Shown: positions 34,410 through 43,997, counted from the stretch's first letter. The stretch is DNA of 64,000 bases from an uncultured Clostridia bacterium (GCA_947625385.1 CANQOB010000004.1:1-64000), one strand, 5' to 3'. Notes: generated by a model not told the origin, from the sequence alone. Made by a program: numbers and translations.

Positions 34410-35221
34410 GATTCCTCCCGATAGCGCCGATAGAGCGCATCCGCTTCCGTATTTGAACTTTCCCTGCCGGAAAAGATACATTCCGAAAAATAAGCTTGAA
34501 AAAAGAGCATCGAGCCGCCCGCCAACGTACGTTTCCCCATCGAGCGGGCAACGCGGAGAAATTCGGATTCCCGTTCATAGATGAGATCCACCGCGCAGGA
34601 ACACCCTTCGAGCGCCCTGTCTGCGGGAAAAACGCCGTCGGGATATGCGATCTCGGGCGTCTTGCCGACCGTTTCGTGCATCCCCACGCCGGTACAGTTG
34701 ACGATGACGTCAAATGCGCCGTCCACAACAAAGAGCGGCGTAAAACAGCGCAGCGCCGCATGGCATTCCCCGAGTCTCGCGCCGTCCCGCTCGTAGCAAA
34801 AGACTTGTGCGCCCGCCTGTGCAAGGCGGTAGAGAACGCTCCGTCCCGCCCCGCCCGCACCGAGCACGAGCACGCGCCTGCCTCGGACGGGAACGTCCGC
34901 AGACGAGAGCATGCAGGAAAAGCCGAGCCCGTCCGTATTATAGCCTGTGCGGGTCGCCGTCACAACGGTGTTGACGGCGCCGAACACGCGCGCGTCGCCC
35001 TCTGCGGAGCGCAGATAGGGAAGAATGTCCCGTTTGTAGGGAATCGTAACATTCAGCCCGTCATATTTGCGGAGAATGTGCCCGATCTCCGAAGAAAATC
35101 CGCTCTCGGGAAGGGAGATTCTGTCATAGTCGCAGGGCAGCCTCCATTGCTTGCGGATGAATTGATGAATCTGCGGGCTTTCGGAACGGGATACATCCCG
35201 TCCCAGAACGGCGAGTTTCAC
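34406..35221 (-). CDS. aroE: Shikimate dehydrogenase
   Basis: NADPH-dependent reduction of 3-dehydroshikimate. The 271-residue protein has RSESPQIHQ (substrate site, usual SxSP.iHN), LNVTIPYKRDI with the catalytic lysine, AVNTVV and NTDGLGF, the dinucleotide loop LGAGGAGRS, and an NCTGVGM segment. The track's frame opens in aroB; I chose GTG 35221, which has GAGGAG seven bases upstream and begins at the KLAVLGRDVSRSESP core. It follows aroB by 10 bases. Confidence 0.9.
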   Translation of the reverse strand: MKLAVLGRDVSRSESPQIHQFIRKQWRLPCDYDRISLPESGFSSEIGHILRKYDGLNVTIPYKRDILPYLRSAEGDARVFGAVNTVVTATRTGYNTDGLGFSCMLSSADVPVRGRRVLVLGAGGAGRSVLYRLAQAGAQVFCYERDGARLGECHAALRCFTPLFVVDGAFDVIVNCTGVGMHETVGKTPEIAYPDGVFPADRALEGCSCAVDLIYERESEFLRVARSMGKRTLAGGSMLFFQAYFSECIFSGRESSNTEADALYRRYREES

Positions 35222-35231
35222 GGCTTGCTCC

Positions 35232-36293
35232 TCACAGCGCGCGGCGTATCCTTTCAAGCGCGCTTTGGTAAGTTTGATAGGGAAGTTCCAACGTCTCGTA
35301 TGCTCCGGGCGAGACGGGAACAACGAGCGTCACCCGTTCCGCCGACGTATTCTTTTTGTCAAACGCCGCGCGGGCGGCAGAGCGCGGGACGTCCGCCGCG
35401 GCGGGATCGAAATCCGCGGCAGTGCGGATGAGCGCTTCGAGACGGGCGAGGTACGCCTCATCCGTACGGACAAACATCGCGGCAAGGCGCGCTTCATAGA
35501 GCATGCCGAGGAGGACGCAGGCGCCGTGCGAATAGGTGCCGAGAGCGAGTTCTGCGGCATGCGCCGTCGTATGTCCGAGATTGAGACAGGCGCGGAGCCC
35601 GAGATCGCTCACATCCCTCTTTACGATCTCCGCTTTGCAAGCGATGCAGTCGGGGACGACGCTCTCCAAAAATCCGAGATCGCGCAGATTCTTTTGCGCG
35701 CAGAGCTTTTCGAAGAGCGCGCCGTCGAGCGCGCCGTATTTGACGATCTCGCCCAACCCGCAGGTGATCTCCCGCGCGGGGAGCGTCCGAAAAAACGCCG
35801 CATCCGCATAGACCGCCTTGGGTTGATGAAAGGTCCCGATGAGATTTTTGATGCCGCAGCAATCGATGGCGGTCTTGCCGCCGATGGCGCTGTCCGTCTG
35901 CGCAAGCAAGGTCGTCGGCACCTGTATGCAGGCGATTCCCCGCATATACAGGCTCGCGGCGAGCCCGCCGACGTCGCCTACGACGCCCCCGCCGAGCGCG
36001 ATGAGCGTTGAATCGCGGCGAAGTTTCGCCTTCGCCATCGCTTCCAGCAGAGAAAACAGCGTCTTTTCCGTCTTGAATTCTTCGCCCGCGGGCATGACGT
36101 ACACGGGAACATCCGCGAGATAGCGCCCGATTTGGCTTCGATAGAGCGAATAGACGTTGGAGTCGGTAAAAACGATTCCCCCGCCGTCGCACAATTCCGC
36201 GCGCAGAGGCGCAAGCACTGCGGAAAACACATGCTTTCTGCATACGATCACGCTCTCTTCTTCGGTTTTACAGCGTATCCTGAACGTTTTCAT
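35232..36293 (-). CDS. aroB: 3-dehydroquinate synthase
   Basis: NAD- and metal-dependent cyclisation of DAHP. In the 353 residues, FTDSNVYSLY, MPAGEEFKTEKTLFSLLEAM, ALGGGVVGDVGGLAASLYMRGI, PTTLLAQTDSAIGGKTAID and LGHTTAHAAELAL are the standard AroB motifs, including the metal-binding Glu/His set. It overlaps aroC by four bases and is followed by aroE. Confidence 0.95.
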   Translation of the reverse strand: MKTFRIRCKTEEESVIVCRKHVFSAVLAPLRAELCDGGGIVFTDSNVYSLYRSQIGRYLADVPVYVMPAGEEFKTEKTLFSLLEAMAKAKLRRDSTLIALGGGVVGDVGGLAASLYMRGIACIQVPTTLLAQTDSAIGGKTAIDCCGIKNLIGTFHQPKAVYADAAFFRTLPAREITCGLGEIVKYGALDGALFEKLCAQKNLRDLGFLESVVPDCIACKAEIVKRDVSDLGLRACLNLGHTTAHAAELALGTYSHGACVLLGMLYEARLAAMFVRTDEAYLARLEALIRTAADFDPAAADVPRSAARAAFDKKNTSAERVTLVVPVSPGAYETLELPYQTYQSALERIRRAL

Positions 36294-37402
36294 GGCAGCT
36301 CTTTGTACCGTTTGACAACTTCTTGCAGCGTATCTCCGCCGAGACGGTCGAGAACGGCGGCGCAGAGCTCCGTCGCGAGCACGCTTTCGAGGACGACTTC
36401 ACAGGCGGGGACGGCGCAGATGTCGCTCCTCACCGCCTCGGCGGTCGCGGGTTTCCCCGTCGCCGTATCCACGGTGAGAAGTCCGCGCATCAAGGTAGGA
36501 ATGGGTTTCATGACCGCGGAGAGCACAAGCTCTTCGCCGTTGGACATGCCGCCCTCGATTCCGCCCGCGCGGTTGGTTTTCCGAAAATATCCCCGTTCCT
36601 TTTCAAAGAAAATCTCGTCGTGCACTTCACTGCCGCGCAGCCCCGCCGCGGCAAACCCGAGTCCGACCTCCACGCCCTTCACCGCCTGCACGGAAAAGAG
36701 CGCGGCGCAAAGACGGGCATCCAGCTTCTCCCGCGCCGTCATACAGCTCCCGAATCCGCTCTTCAAGCCCTTGACGCGCAGTTCGACGGCGCCGCCGAGC
36801 GTGTCTCCTGCCTCCCTGCACGCGTCGATCTCCCGCCGCGCACGCGCGGCGCATTCCAAATCGAGCATTCCCGTATCGGAATCGAGCAGGATATCTGCGA
36901 AGGCATAGTCCCGTCCGTCCGCCACGCTGCCGATTCTGCGCACGAACCCCCGGATGCCGACGCCGAGAGCGCCGAGCAGCTGACGGCAGACCTCGCCCGC
37001 CGCCACCCGCGCCGCGGTCTCCCGTGCGGACGCACGTTCCAAGATGTTGCGCGCGTCGTCCGTGCCGAATTTGAGCATCCCGGGAAGGTCGGCATGTCCC
37101 GGGCGCACGCATGTGAGTTTTTCCTGCGGGCATGACGGTGCCATCGCATTGCTGCTTTCGCAGTCGCGGTTGGAGACCGCAATGGCGATCGGACTTCCGA
37201 GCGTGACGCCGCCGCGCACACCCGAAAGAACGGTTACACGGTCCTGTTCGATGCTTTGACGCGCGCCCCTGCCGTAGCCCGCCTGGCGCCGCGCGAGCGC
37301 AGCGTCGATCGCAGCCCCGTCGAGCGCCAGCCCCGCAGGCATGCCCTCGATGACGGCGTACACCCCTTTTCCGTGGGATTCCCCTGCCGTAGCAACTCTC
37401 AT
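36290..37402 (-). CDS. aroC: Chorismate synthase
   Basis: The last step of the pathway, FMN-dependent elimination of phosphate from EPSP. The 370 residues contain GESHGKGVYAVIEGMPAGL near 7-25, RRQAGYGRGARQSIEQD, RPGHADLPGMLKFG, RASARETAARVAAG, and the C-terminal GGIEGGMSNGEEL and MKPIPTLM. ATG 37402 is the family start; the track runs back 35 codons. EPSP synthase (aroA) is not in this window. Confidence 0.95.
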   Translation of the reverse strand: MRVATAGESHGKGVYAVIEGMPAGLALDGAAIDAALARRQAGYGRGARQSIEQDRVTVLSGVRGGVTLGSPIAIAVSNRDCESSNAMAPSCPQEKLTCVRPGHADLPGMLKFGTDDARNILERASARETAARVAAGEVCRQLLGALGVGIRGFVRRIGSVADGRDYAFADILLDSDTGMLDLECAARARREIDACREAGDTLGGAVELRVKGLKSGFGSCMTAREKLDARLCAALFSVQAVKGVEVGLGFAAAGLRGSEVHDEIFFEKERGYFRKTNRAGGIEGGMSNGEELVLSAVMKPIPTLMRGLLTVDTATGKPATAEAVRSDICAVPACEVVLESVLATELCAAVLDRLGGDTLQEVVKRYKELP

Positions 37403-37406
37403 ATGT

Positions 37407-38372
37407 TTACTCCGATAAAGTTTGTATGGAATACGTCCCGCCGCAGACGGAGACGATGATATCGCCGCATTCGTCGATGCGGTACAGCTCGTCCGAATAT
37501 CTTGCAAGGCGCTCGACCGCGTCTTGCGAGGGATGCCCGTACCGATTGTCCTCTCCGCAGGAGATCACGGCGACCTCCGGGTCCAAAAAGGACAGCCATC
37601 CTTCACAGGAGGACTGTGCGGAACCGTGGTGAGAGACGCGCAGAATGTCCACCGCGTCGAGACGGACGGGATACTCGCCGCAGTCGAAGATTCCCTCCGC
37701 CAGCGCATATTCGCGCATGAGCAGACGTTCCCTCGCGGCGGTGATGTCTGCGCCGAGCAAAATATTCACCCCTTGATAGCTCACATAGAGGACGGCGGAA
37801 GTATCGTTGTCCCCCTCCGTGTCCAGACTGCGCGGATTGACGCAGGCGCAATAGGCGCCGGAAGGTCGCGCGATCACTTCGTAGCGCGTGAGAATCCGCG
37901 TCCCGACGTCCGCGGCTGCCGCCGCCTTTTTGAGATTCGTAAAGGCGCGATACGGCGAATCGAGAACGGGAAGATAGAGCGTATCCACCTCGAACGCTTC
38001 AAACAGTTGGGTGAGTCCGCCCGCATGGTCGCAGTCCGTATGCGTTGCGACGAGCGTCAGATGCGAAACCCCGAGCCCTTTGAGATAGCGGACGATATGT
38101 TCGGCATGTAAAAAGGAGCCGTCGCCGCCGTCGACGACGAGCGCATCTCCCTCCGGGAATTCCACCACCGTGCAGTCGCCCTCCCCGACGTCGAGAAAGT
38201 GCACGCGCATCTCCCCTTCTGCGCGGGCGGGCAGCTCGAGCCCCGCAAGCAAACTGCGGAACGGTACGAAATGAAAAAACAGCGCAAGCGCAACGACGGT
38301 CACCGCCGCAGCCGCAACCGATACCGCACGCATCACAATGCGCTTTTTTCTCGCTTTCGCGCGCTCACTCAT
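37407..38372 (-). CDS. ComEC-C-like metallo-beta-lactamase-fold hydrolase
   Basis: The 321-residue protein has one N-terminal membrane helix (about 12-36) and an extracellular MBL domain: VHFLDVGEGDCTVVEFP near 57, ATHTDCDHAGG near 108-118 (HxDxDH metal site), SHHGSAQSS and ISCGEDNRYGHPS. This is the arrangement of the C-terminal nuclease part of the DNA-uptake protein ComEC, here as a stand-alone secreted or anchored protein without the ComEC channel. It overlaps the preceding patatin gene by eight bases. DNA or nucleotide degradation outside the cell is a reasonable guess, not shown. Confidence 0.85.
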   Translation of the reverse strand: MSERAKARKKRIVMRAVSVAAAAVTVVALALFFHFVPFRSLLAGLELPARAEGEMRVHFLDVGEGDCTVVEFPEGDALVVDGGDGSFLHAEHIVRYLKGLGVSHLTLVATHTDCDHAGGLTQLFEAFEVDTLYLPVLDSPYRAFTNLKKAAAAADVGTRILTRYEVIARPSGAYCACVNPRSLDTEGDNDTSAVLYVSYQGVNILLGADITAARERLLMREYALAEGIFDCGEYPVRLDAVDILRVSHHGSAQSSCEGWLSFLDPEVAVISCGEDNRYGHPSQDAVERLARYSDELYRIDECGDIIVSVCGGTYSIQTLSE

Positions 38373-39198
38373 GGCTCTTTGCTTTCATGGCGGCTTTGAT
38401 CTCGCCGATTCGGCTCTTCGCCTCGCGGTAGCCGATCTCCATCATGGATTCCATCGCGGCGGGAGACACGTCCGTTGCGTCATACTCCCTGAGGTCGGGG
38501 CGGAGCATGACGTCCGCATGCTCGTATCCGCGCGTTCTGCAATCCTCCCGGTATCTGACGGGGGTCATCGCGCTCACCGCGTTCCCCAAGAGACGCCTGA
38601 TCCTGCCCTGCTCTTCCTCCTGACGGAGAAAGGCGGAGAGATCCACCCCCACGACGAAATCCGCGCCGAGCTCTCGACATATCTCGCTGGGGACGGCGTT
38701 GGAAAAGGCGCCGTCGTACAGTTTTCTCCCGCCGATCTCCACGCCGCGGAAAAAGGGCGGGATGGCGGCGGACGCCGTGAGCGCACGGGCAAGATTTCCC
38801 GTCCGCAGGACGACGCTTTCGTTCGTCTCTCCGTCCGTCGCGACTGCCGCAAACGGCTTGGGAAGTTGCTCGATGTCGCCGTCGAGATAGTCGGAGAGGA
38901 ACTCCTCGGCAAACGCCAGATCGGAGAAAGGACGGAGATTCTTCGCAAATTCCTTGCGGTTGAGGCTCTCCACAATGCCCGCCATGTCGCGCGAAGTGTA
39001 GCCCTTGGCATACAGCGCGGCGACGATGGAGCCGATGCTCGCCCCGGCGGCGACAGAGAAGGAGAGCCCCTCCTCTTCGAACGCTTTCAGTACGCCGAGG
39101 TGCGCCATGCCCTTCGCGCCGCCGCTGCCGAGCGCAAGCCCGGCGACAAGGCTGTGTTTGGGCGCAAATAAATTTTTGAAAAAGGAAAAAATACCCAT
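38365..39198 (-). CDS. Patatin-like phospholipase
   Basis: This second patatin protein of the window has 277 residues: LALGSGGAKGMAHLG (oxyanion loop, about 22-36), nucleophile elbow GASIG with Ser54, and the catalytic aspartate in KLYDGAFSN. N-terminal FSFFKNLF is amphipathic and may touch the membrane. C-terminal residues continue as a charged helix. It differs enough from the 21859 gene not to be a recent copy. It lies seven bases after dtd. Confidence 0.88.
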   Translation of the reverse strand: MGIFSFFKNLFAPKHSLVAGLALGSGGAKGMAHLGVLKAFEEEGLSFSVAAGASIGSIVAALYAKGYTSRDMAGIVESLNRKEFAKNLRPFSDLAFAEEFLSDYLDGDIEQLPKPFAAVATDGETNESVVLRTGNLARALTASAAIPPFFRGVEIGGRKLYDGAFSNAVPSEICRELGADFVVGVDLSAFLRQEEEQGRIRRLLGNAVSAMTPVRYREDCRTRGYEHADVMLRPDLREYDATDVSPAAMESMMEIGYREAKSRIGEIKAAMKAKSHE

Positions 39199-39205
39199 GG
39201 ATGAT

Positions 39206-39643
39206 TCAATTCTCGTAGATGAGCGTGACGGGACCTTCGCAGACCTGTTCGATGCGCATGTTCGCCCCGAATACCCCCGTCTTTACCGGGACGCCGAGCC
39301 CTGCCAGATACTCTGCGGCATGCCGGTACAGCGCGTTTGCGCGCGCAGGTCCTTCCGCTTCGGAAAAGCTCGGACGGTTCCCCTTTTTCGCGTCGCCGTA
39401 GAGCGTAAACTGCGAGACAAAGAGTACCTCGCCCCCGACGTCTTTTACCGACAAATTCATCTTGCCCGCCTCATCCGCAAAAATGCGCAGACCGGCGAGC
39501 TTTTGCATGCTTTTTTCCGCTTGCGTCTCGCTGTCTCCCGCTTTCACGCCGAAATAAACGACAAGCCCGTATCCGATCTCGGAGACGGGCGTATCATCAA
39601 CGGAAAGCGCCGCACGGCTGACGCGCTGTGCGACGAACTTCAT
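39206..39643 (-). CDS. dtd: D-aminoacyl-tRNA deacylase
   Basis: Dtd removes D-amino acids wrongly attached to tRNA. The 145-residue protein begins MKFVAQRVSRAALSVDD, has VSQFTLYGDAKKGNRPSFSEA (the SQF catalytic region) and ends GPVTLIYEN, matching the family's Gly-cisPro-type C-terminal motif. Length is standard. It directly precedes efp in transcription order reversed (efp, then dtd two bases later). Confidence 0.95.
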   Translation of the reverse strand: MKFVAQRVSRAALSVDDTPVSEIGYGLVVYFGVKAGDSETQAEKSMQKLAGLRIFADEAGKMNLSVKDVGGEVLFVSQFTLYGDAKKGNRPSFSEAEGPARANALYRHAAEYLAGLGVPVKTGVFGANMRIEQVCEGPVTLIYEN

Positions 39644-39645
39644 AC

Positions 39646-40209
39646 TTACACTCTCGACATATATTCGCCCGTGCGGGTGTCGATGCGGATGGTGTCGCCC
39701 TCGTTGACGAACATCGGGACCTGGAACACGGCGCCCGTCTCGACTTTTGCGGCTTTCGTGACATTGGTCGCGGTGTTGCCTTTCACGCCCGGCTCCGCCT
39801 CGATGACTTTGAGTTCGACAAAGTTTTCGGGTTCGACCGAGAAGGCGCTGTCGTAAAGGAAACGGACCGTAACGATATCGTTCTCACGGATATAGCGGAG
39901 CGCATCCGCGACCTGATCGTGATTGAGGCGGGTCTCGTTCCATTCGTCGTCCACAAACACATAAAATTCCCCGTCGAAGTAGGAATACGTCATCTTCTTC
40001 GTCTCGACCTGCGCCGTTTCGAGCTTCGTGGAGGGATTGAAGGTCTCATCGGAAAGGACCTGTCCCGTGACGACGTTTTTGAGCGTCGTGCGAACGAATG
40101 CAGCCCCCTTCCCAGGTTTCACATGCTGAAATTCGGTGACGGTATAGACGCCGCTCTTGTATTCGAACGTCGTGCCCTTGCGAATGTCGCCTGCCATGAT
40201 TTGTGCCAT
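39646..40209 (-). CDS. efp: Elongation factor P
   Basis: EF-P relieves ribosome stalling at polyproline. The 187 residues form the three-barrel protein: [32 protein letters not shown], with the tip lysine in PGKG near 34, then [13 protein letters not shown] and the C-terminal [17 protein letters not shown] signature. The first ATG ([10 protein letters not shown]) has AAGGAG at a good distance, so I kept it over the second ATG. It lies 25 bases after pepQ. Confidence 0.96.
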   Translation of the reverse strand: MAQIMAGDIRKGTTFEYKSGVYTVTEFQHVKPGKGAAFVRTTLKNVVTGQVLSDETFNPSTKLETAQVETKKMTYSYFDGEFYVFVDDEWNETRLNHDQVADALRYIRENDIVTVRFLYDSAFSVEPENFVELKVIEAEPGVKGNTATNVTKAAKVETGAVFQVPMFVNEGDTIRIDTRTGEYMSRV

Positions 40210-40234
40210 ATAATTTCTCCTTAATTCGTTATCG

Positions 40235-41290
40235 TCAAAGAATGAGCGCCTGACGGCTCGTCTTGCTCATAAAGGTCCGGACCCTTCCCCCCTGCATCAT
40301 GACGGTATCCTCGATGCGGATTCCGTACTTGCCCTCGACATAGACGCCGGGTTCATCCGAAAAGACCATGCCGTCCGCAAGAATCTCATCGCTGCGGGGC
40401 GAGAGCGTGGGCGCCTCGTGGATGCGCAGACCCACGCCGTGCCCGAGAGAATGGGTGAACGCGTCCCCCAAGCCCTTGGAAGCGAGGTATTTGCGCGCGA
40501 TCCCGTCGGCTTCTCTGCCCGTCATCCCCGCTTTGACGCGCTCCTTTACGAGCTCGTGCGCCATGAGCACCATCGCGTGGATCTTCTTGAACTCCTCGTG
40601 CTGACCGTCGTCCCCGAAGAGGAAGGTCCGCGTGATATCCGAACAGTAGCCGTTGTATTTGCAACCGAAGTCGATGAGCACGGGGTCCCCGAATTTGAGT
40701 TTGCGCCTGCCCGTCTCATGGTGCGGGACGCTCGCATTTTCGCCGAACGCACAGATCGTATCGAAGGAGACGCCCGAAGCGCCCAGCGTGCGCATGACGT
40801 ATTCGAGCACTGCGGCGACCTCCGTCTCCGTCATCCCTTCCTTGATCTCGGGTAGGAGAAGATTGAACGCGTCCTCCGCGATCTCGCATGCCTTTGCAAT
40901 GCCGGCGATCTCTTCCTCCGATTTGATGAGCATCGCCGTGCGCAGCGCAGACGTGCAATCCACGAGCTCGAACCCGCTTTGCCGAAGCGATTCCGCACAG
41001 GAAAGCGTAATATGGGCGAAGGGCACGCCGAGACGCTTGCGCTCCCCGATGAGTTCGAGCGCCTTGCGGTAGCTCCCCTCGACGACGTGCACGCGGCTCG
41101 CGCGGAGCGCCTTTTTCGCGGCTTCGAAGTAGCGCGCATCGACAACGAGCATGCAATACTTCCCGTCAAGGACGACATAGCCGTCCGTCGAGGAAAACCC
41201 CGTGAGATATTTGCGGAGGAAATCCGTCTCGATCAGAAGGACGTCCGCTCCGCTATCCTCGTATATCTTGCGCATTTTATCGGTAATCAT
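40235..41290 (-). CDS. Xaa-Pro aminopeptidase-like M24 peptidase
   Basis: M24B creatinase-fold peptidase. The 351 residues have an N-terminal creatinase-like domain and a pita-bread domain with the metal ligands: [18 protein letters not shown] (two Asp), [14 protein letters not shown] (His), [18 protein letters not shown] (two Glu). It pairs with efp as in many Firmicutes (yqhT-efp). The predicted transcript start from the promoter at 41297-41325 falls at ATG 41290, so the mRNA would be leaderless. ATG 41275 is the alternative and also lacks a ribosome site. The track's TTG start at 41296 lies before the transcript start. Confidence 0.9.
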   Translation of the reverse strand: MITDKMRKIYEDSGADVLLIETDFLRKYLTGFSSTDGYVVLDGKYCMLVVDARYFEAAKKALRASRVHVVEGSYRKALELIGERKRLGVPFAHITLSCAESLRQSGFELVDCTSALRTAMLIKSEEEIAGIAKACEIAEDAFNLLLPEIKEGMTETEVAAVLEYVMRTLGASGVSFDTICAFGENASVPHHETGRRKLKFGDPVLIDFGCKYNGYCSDITRTFLFGDDGQHEEFKKIHAMVLMAHELVKERVKAGMTGREADGIARKYLASKGLGDAFTHSLGHGVGLRIHEAPTLSPRSDEILADGMVFSDEPGVYVEGKYGIRIEDTVMMQGGRVRTFMSKTSRQALIL

Positions 41291-41296
41291 AACCAA

Positions 41297-41325
41297 ATTA
41301 TACCATATGCGCGCGCACGAGTCAA
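41297..41325 (-). promoter_or_regulatory. Promoter of the pepQ-efp-aro unit
   Basis: TTGACT (41320-41325) and TATAAT (41297-41302) on the minus strand, 17 bases apart. The expected +1 is about 41290, coinciding with the first ATG of the peptidase gene. Confidence 0.8.
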
Positions 41326-41336
41326 GGATTTTTTTG

Positions 41337-41366
41337 AAAAAAGGACGCGAATTATATCCCGCGTCC
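41337..41366 (-). terminator. Terminator after nfo
   Basis: GGACGCG (41343-41349) pairs with CGCGTCC (41360-41366), followed on the minus strand by TTTTTT. It closes the rimP-infB-nfo unit just ahead of the pepQ promoter. Confidence 0.8.
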
Positions 41367-41401
41367 CACCAAATCGTCCGAAACCTCCGGGAGAGCGGAG
41401 C

Positions 41402-42253
41402 TTAACCGTTCATCCGGAAATAGATCGCCTTCATCGCGGCGGCGTCCTCGGCTTGCGTGCCGTCGGACTCCGAGACTATGTACGGCTCCAATTTCAGCTC
41501 GTGCAAGACCTCGGCGAGCGGCTCGAATTCGGGACCGAATACGTCGTCGGCAAACGTGAGATGTTTGAGTTCCCCCTTCGGTCCGTATTGAATCTTGGAG
41601 AAATGCACATGAAAGTGCTTCATCCGCTCGAAGCCGAGGCGGGACAGCATGTATTCGAGGCGGTCGCGATAGTCGCGCGCCGTCCGCAGACTGCCCTGTT
41701 CGCGCGCGTTGACGTGCCCGAAATCCACGCAGGGCGTAAAGACGGGGTCGATCTCGCAGAATGCCGTGACCTCTTCGATTGTACCGATCTGGGCGACCTT
41801 CCCCATCGTCTCCGGGCAGAACATGAGGTCGTCCAGCCCCTGTTCATAGATCATGTCGCGCAGAATTTTCAGTCTGTCCGAAGTCCGTATGACTGCCTCT
41901 TCGCGGGTCGCTTTGCCCTGCGCGGCAGGGTGAAAGACGATGCGCTTTCCGCCGAACAGGCGCACCGCCTTGGCGGTGTCGAGGACGTAGCCGTAGGACT
42001 TTTGCGCCATTTCGCTGTCGGGGTTCGCGAAGTTGATAAAGTAGGGCGCATGGGCGGAGATCTCCACGCCCTCCCTCGCAAAAGCGGCTGCAACAGAGCG
42101 CGCCTTTTGCTCCGTCATCCGTACGCCGCGCCCGAAGGAATATTCGAAGCAGTCGAGTCCGCGCTCCTTCACAAAATGCGCCGCATCCTCCGTGTGCTCG
42201 TATCCCGCGGCGTAAAAGCTCTCCGAATTCCCGCTCGGTCCGAATTTGATCAT
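41402..42253 (-). CDS. Endonuclease IV-like TIM-barrel protein
   Basis: The 283-residue protein matches bacterial deoxyribonuclease IV: FGPSGNSESFYAAGYEHTED, EISAHAPYFINFAN, IVFHPAAQGK, FCPETMGKVAQIGTIEE, CVDFGHVNARE, and HFHVHFSKIQYGPKGELKHLTF. His, Glu and Asp metal ligands are in the expected places for a three-zinc AP endonuclease. ATG 42253 has GGAGGAAG upstream; the track's longer frame crosses ribF. A sugar isomerase of the same fold is the main alternative, but the ETMGK and HFSKI motifs favour DNA repair. Confidence 0.82.
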   Translation of the reverse strand: MIKFGPSGNSESFYAAGYEHTEDAAHFVKERGLDCFEYSFGRGVRMTEQKARSVAAAFAREGVEISAHAPYFINFANPDSEMAQKSYGYVLDTAKAVRLFGGKRIVFHPAAQGKATREEAVIRTSDRLKILRDMIYEQGLDDLMFCPETMGKVAQIGTIEEVTAFCEIDPVFTPCVDFGHVNAREQGSLRTARDYRDRLEYMLSRLGFERMKHFHVHFSKIQYGPKGELKHLTFADDVFGPEFEPLAEVLHELKLEPYIVSESDGTQAEDAAAMKAIYFRMNG

Positions 42254-42312
42254 ATCTTCCTCCGTTGTGCTTTTTGAAGGGTTTGTCGCAGACATGGGTA
42301 CCCCGTTTTCCG

Positions 42313-43170
42313 TCAAATATGTTCGCGAAGCCGTTTGATATCCCGTTCGAGCTGACTTCTTAAAGCCTCTTTCGAAGGGAATTTTTCCACCCCGCGGTAG
42401 CGCTCGGCGGGATAGACGCGCACCGTCTCCCCATAGAGATCTCCCGAAAATCCGTCGAGATAGACCTCGATCATTTTCTCCTCGACGCCGAACGTCGGGC
42501 GGGCGCCGAAATGGACGATGCAGGGAAACTCCCCCCGCGGCGTCGCGCATATACCGCCGTAAACGCCGTCGGGAGGGAGCAACTTTTCGGGCGGCGGCGT
42601 GAGGTTGAGCGTGGGAAAGCCGTACGTTCTGCCGACCTCTCTCCCGTGCTCCACGACGCCCTGCACGAAATAGCCGGGAACAAGCGCGCGCGACATGCGC
42701 ATATCCCCCTCTTCGAGCATTTCCTTCAACATGGACGCGGAAATCTTTTTGCCGTCCGCCTTCACGACGGGAAGAGCAAAGACCTCGCATTTTGCATACT
42801 GTTTGAGAAGTTCCGGGGCCCCGAGAGCGTCTTTCCCGAAGCGGAAGTCCTCTCCGCAGAACACGGCGCGCGCTTCGATCGACGAAAGGATTTTTTCCGC
42901 AAACGCTTCCGCGGACATCGCGCGCAGCCCGTCGCCGAGCTCCGCCTCACATACGGCGAACACGCCCGCTTTCGCAAAGATGAACCGCCGTTCCCCGCGG
43001 GTGAAGAGCTGCTTCCCCTTGCCGCCGAACATCGACGTGAGCACAACGGGAAGTCCCGTCCTCTTCGCCGCCGCAAGCAGCGACATGTGCCCCGCATGCA
43101 GTCCGTCGAAGCCGCCCAAAAGAAGCGCGCACGGCGTTTGGCATGTTTCGCCGAACGCAAACGTCAGCAT
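42313..43170 (-). CDS. ribF: Riboflavin kinase / FAD synthetase
   Basis: This bifunctional enzyme makes FMN and FAD. The 285 residues have an N-terminal FAD-synthetase domain (LLLGGFDGLHAGHMSLL, FCGEDFRFGKDA) and a C-terminal flavokinase domain (FVQGVVEHGREVGRTYGFPTLNL, PPDGVYGG, FSGDLYGETVRV). The usual GNFDGVHLGH motif is GGFDGLHAGH. It overlaps truB by seven bases, the common truB-ribF pair. Confidence 0.93.
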   Translation of the reverse strand: MLTFAFGETCQTPCALLLGGFDGLHAGHMSLLAAAKRTGLPVVLTSMFGGKGKQLFTRGERRFIFAKAGVFAVCEAELGDGLRAMSAEAFAEKILSSIEARAVFCGEDFRFGKDALGAPELLKQYAKCEVFALPVVKADGKKISASMLKEMLEEGDMRMSRALVPGYFVQGVVEHGREVGRTYGFPTLNLTPPPEKLLPPDGVYGGICATPRGEFPCIVHFGARPTFGVEEKMIEVYLDGFSGDLYGETVRVYPAERYRGVEKFPSKEALRSQLERDIKRLREHI

Positions 43171-43997
43171 AGCTTTTTCCCCGTTTTCAGAAGCCCGTCC
43201 GCAGCGCGGGCGAGCCCGTAGAACTTGCCCTCGTCATAGAGTTTATACAGCCCGTCCGCAGCATCCGTCGGCACGGAAAGTCCGTTGTAGAGGCGCGCAT
43301 CCGAGCAATCGAGCACGGGCAAAGGCAGCACCGAATCCGTGGGAATGAGATAGTTTTGCCACGTTTCGGGCGTCAGCGCGTCGGGAGGGACTGCCGTGCT
43401 CTCCGTAAAGACGCCGCTTGCCGTACGGCGCAGCATGGAGCAATAGCCGACCGTACCCACAGCGGCGGCGAGATCGCGGGCAAGCGCGCGGATATACGTT
43501 CCGGCACCGCAGACGATTTGAAATTCATATTCATCCTTCGCCGTCTGTCCGACGAGATCGAAGGCATACACCGTCACCTGTTTGCACGCGAGCGCGATGG
43601 GCTCCCCCATCCGTGCGCGCAGATAGCTGCGCTTGCCGTCCACGCTCTTTGCGCTGTATGCGGGCGGGACTTGGGAGATCTCGCCCGTGAGCGAGGGCAA
43701 CGCAGCCCGCAGAGCTTCCTCGTCCGGTACAAAGCCCTCTGCCGCGATCTTCCCCTCCGGGTCGAGTGTGTCCGTCGTCACGCCGAAGCGGAAACGGGCG
43801 CGGTAAGTCTTTTGTTTGGTGAGAAAATAGTCAAAGAGCCGCGTTGCGTTTCCGATGCCCACCGGAAGGACGCCCGTGGCGAATGGGTCAAGGGTGCCGA
43901 GGTGTCCGCAGGCGCTCCCCGTGACGCGTTTGACGATGTTCACGATATGTGCCGAGGACTTCCCCGCGGGTTTGTCGATGTTCAGAAACCCGCTCAT
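43164..43997 (-). CDS. truB: tRNA pseudouridine55 synthase
   Basis: TruB makes pseudouridine 55 in the T-loop. The 277 residues contain GFLNIDKPAGKSSAHIV, the catalytic aspartate in HLGTLDPFATGVLPV, KTYRARFRFGVTTDTLD, QVPPAYSAKSVDGKRSY and GAGTYIRALARDL. The track's long frame is an extension across nrnA; ATG 43997 gives the family start and an ATGA overlap with nrnA. Confidence 0.95.
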   Translation of the reverse strand: MSGFLNIDKPAGKSSAHIVNIVKRVTGSACGHLGTLDPFATGVLPVGIGNATRLFDYFLTKQKTYRARFRFGVTTDTLDPEGKIAAEGFVPDEEALRAALPSLTGEISQVPPAYSAKSVDGKRSYLRARMGEPIALACKQVTVYAFDLVGQTAKDEYEFQIVCGAGTYIRALARDLAAAVGTVGYCSMLRRTASGVFTESTAVPPDALTPETWQNYLIPTDSVLPLPVLDCSDARLYNGLSVPTDAADGLYKLYDEGKFYGLARAADGLLKTGKKLC

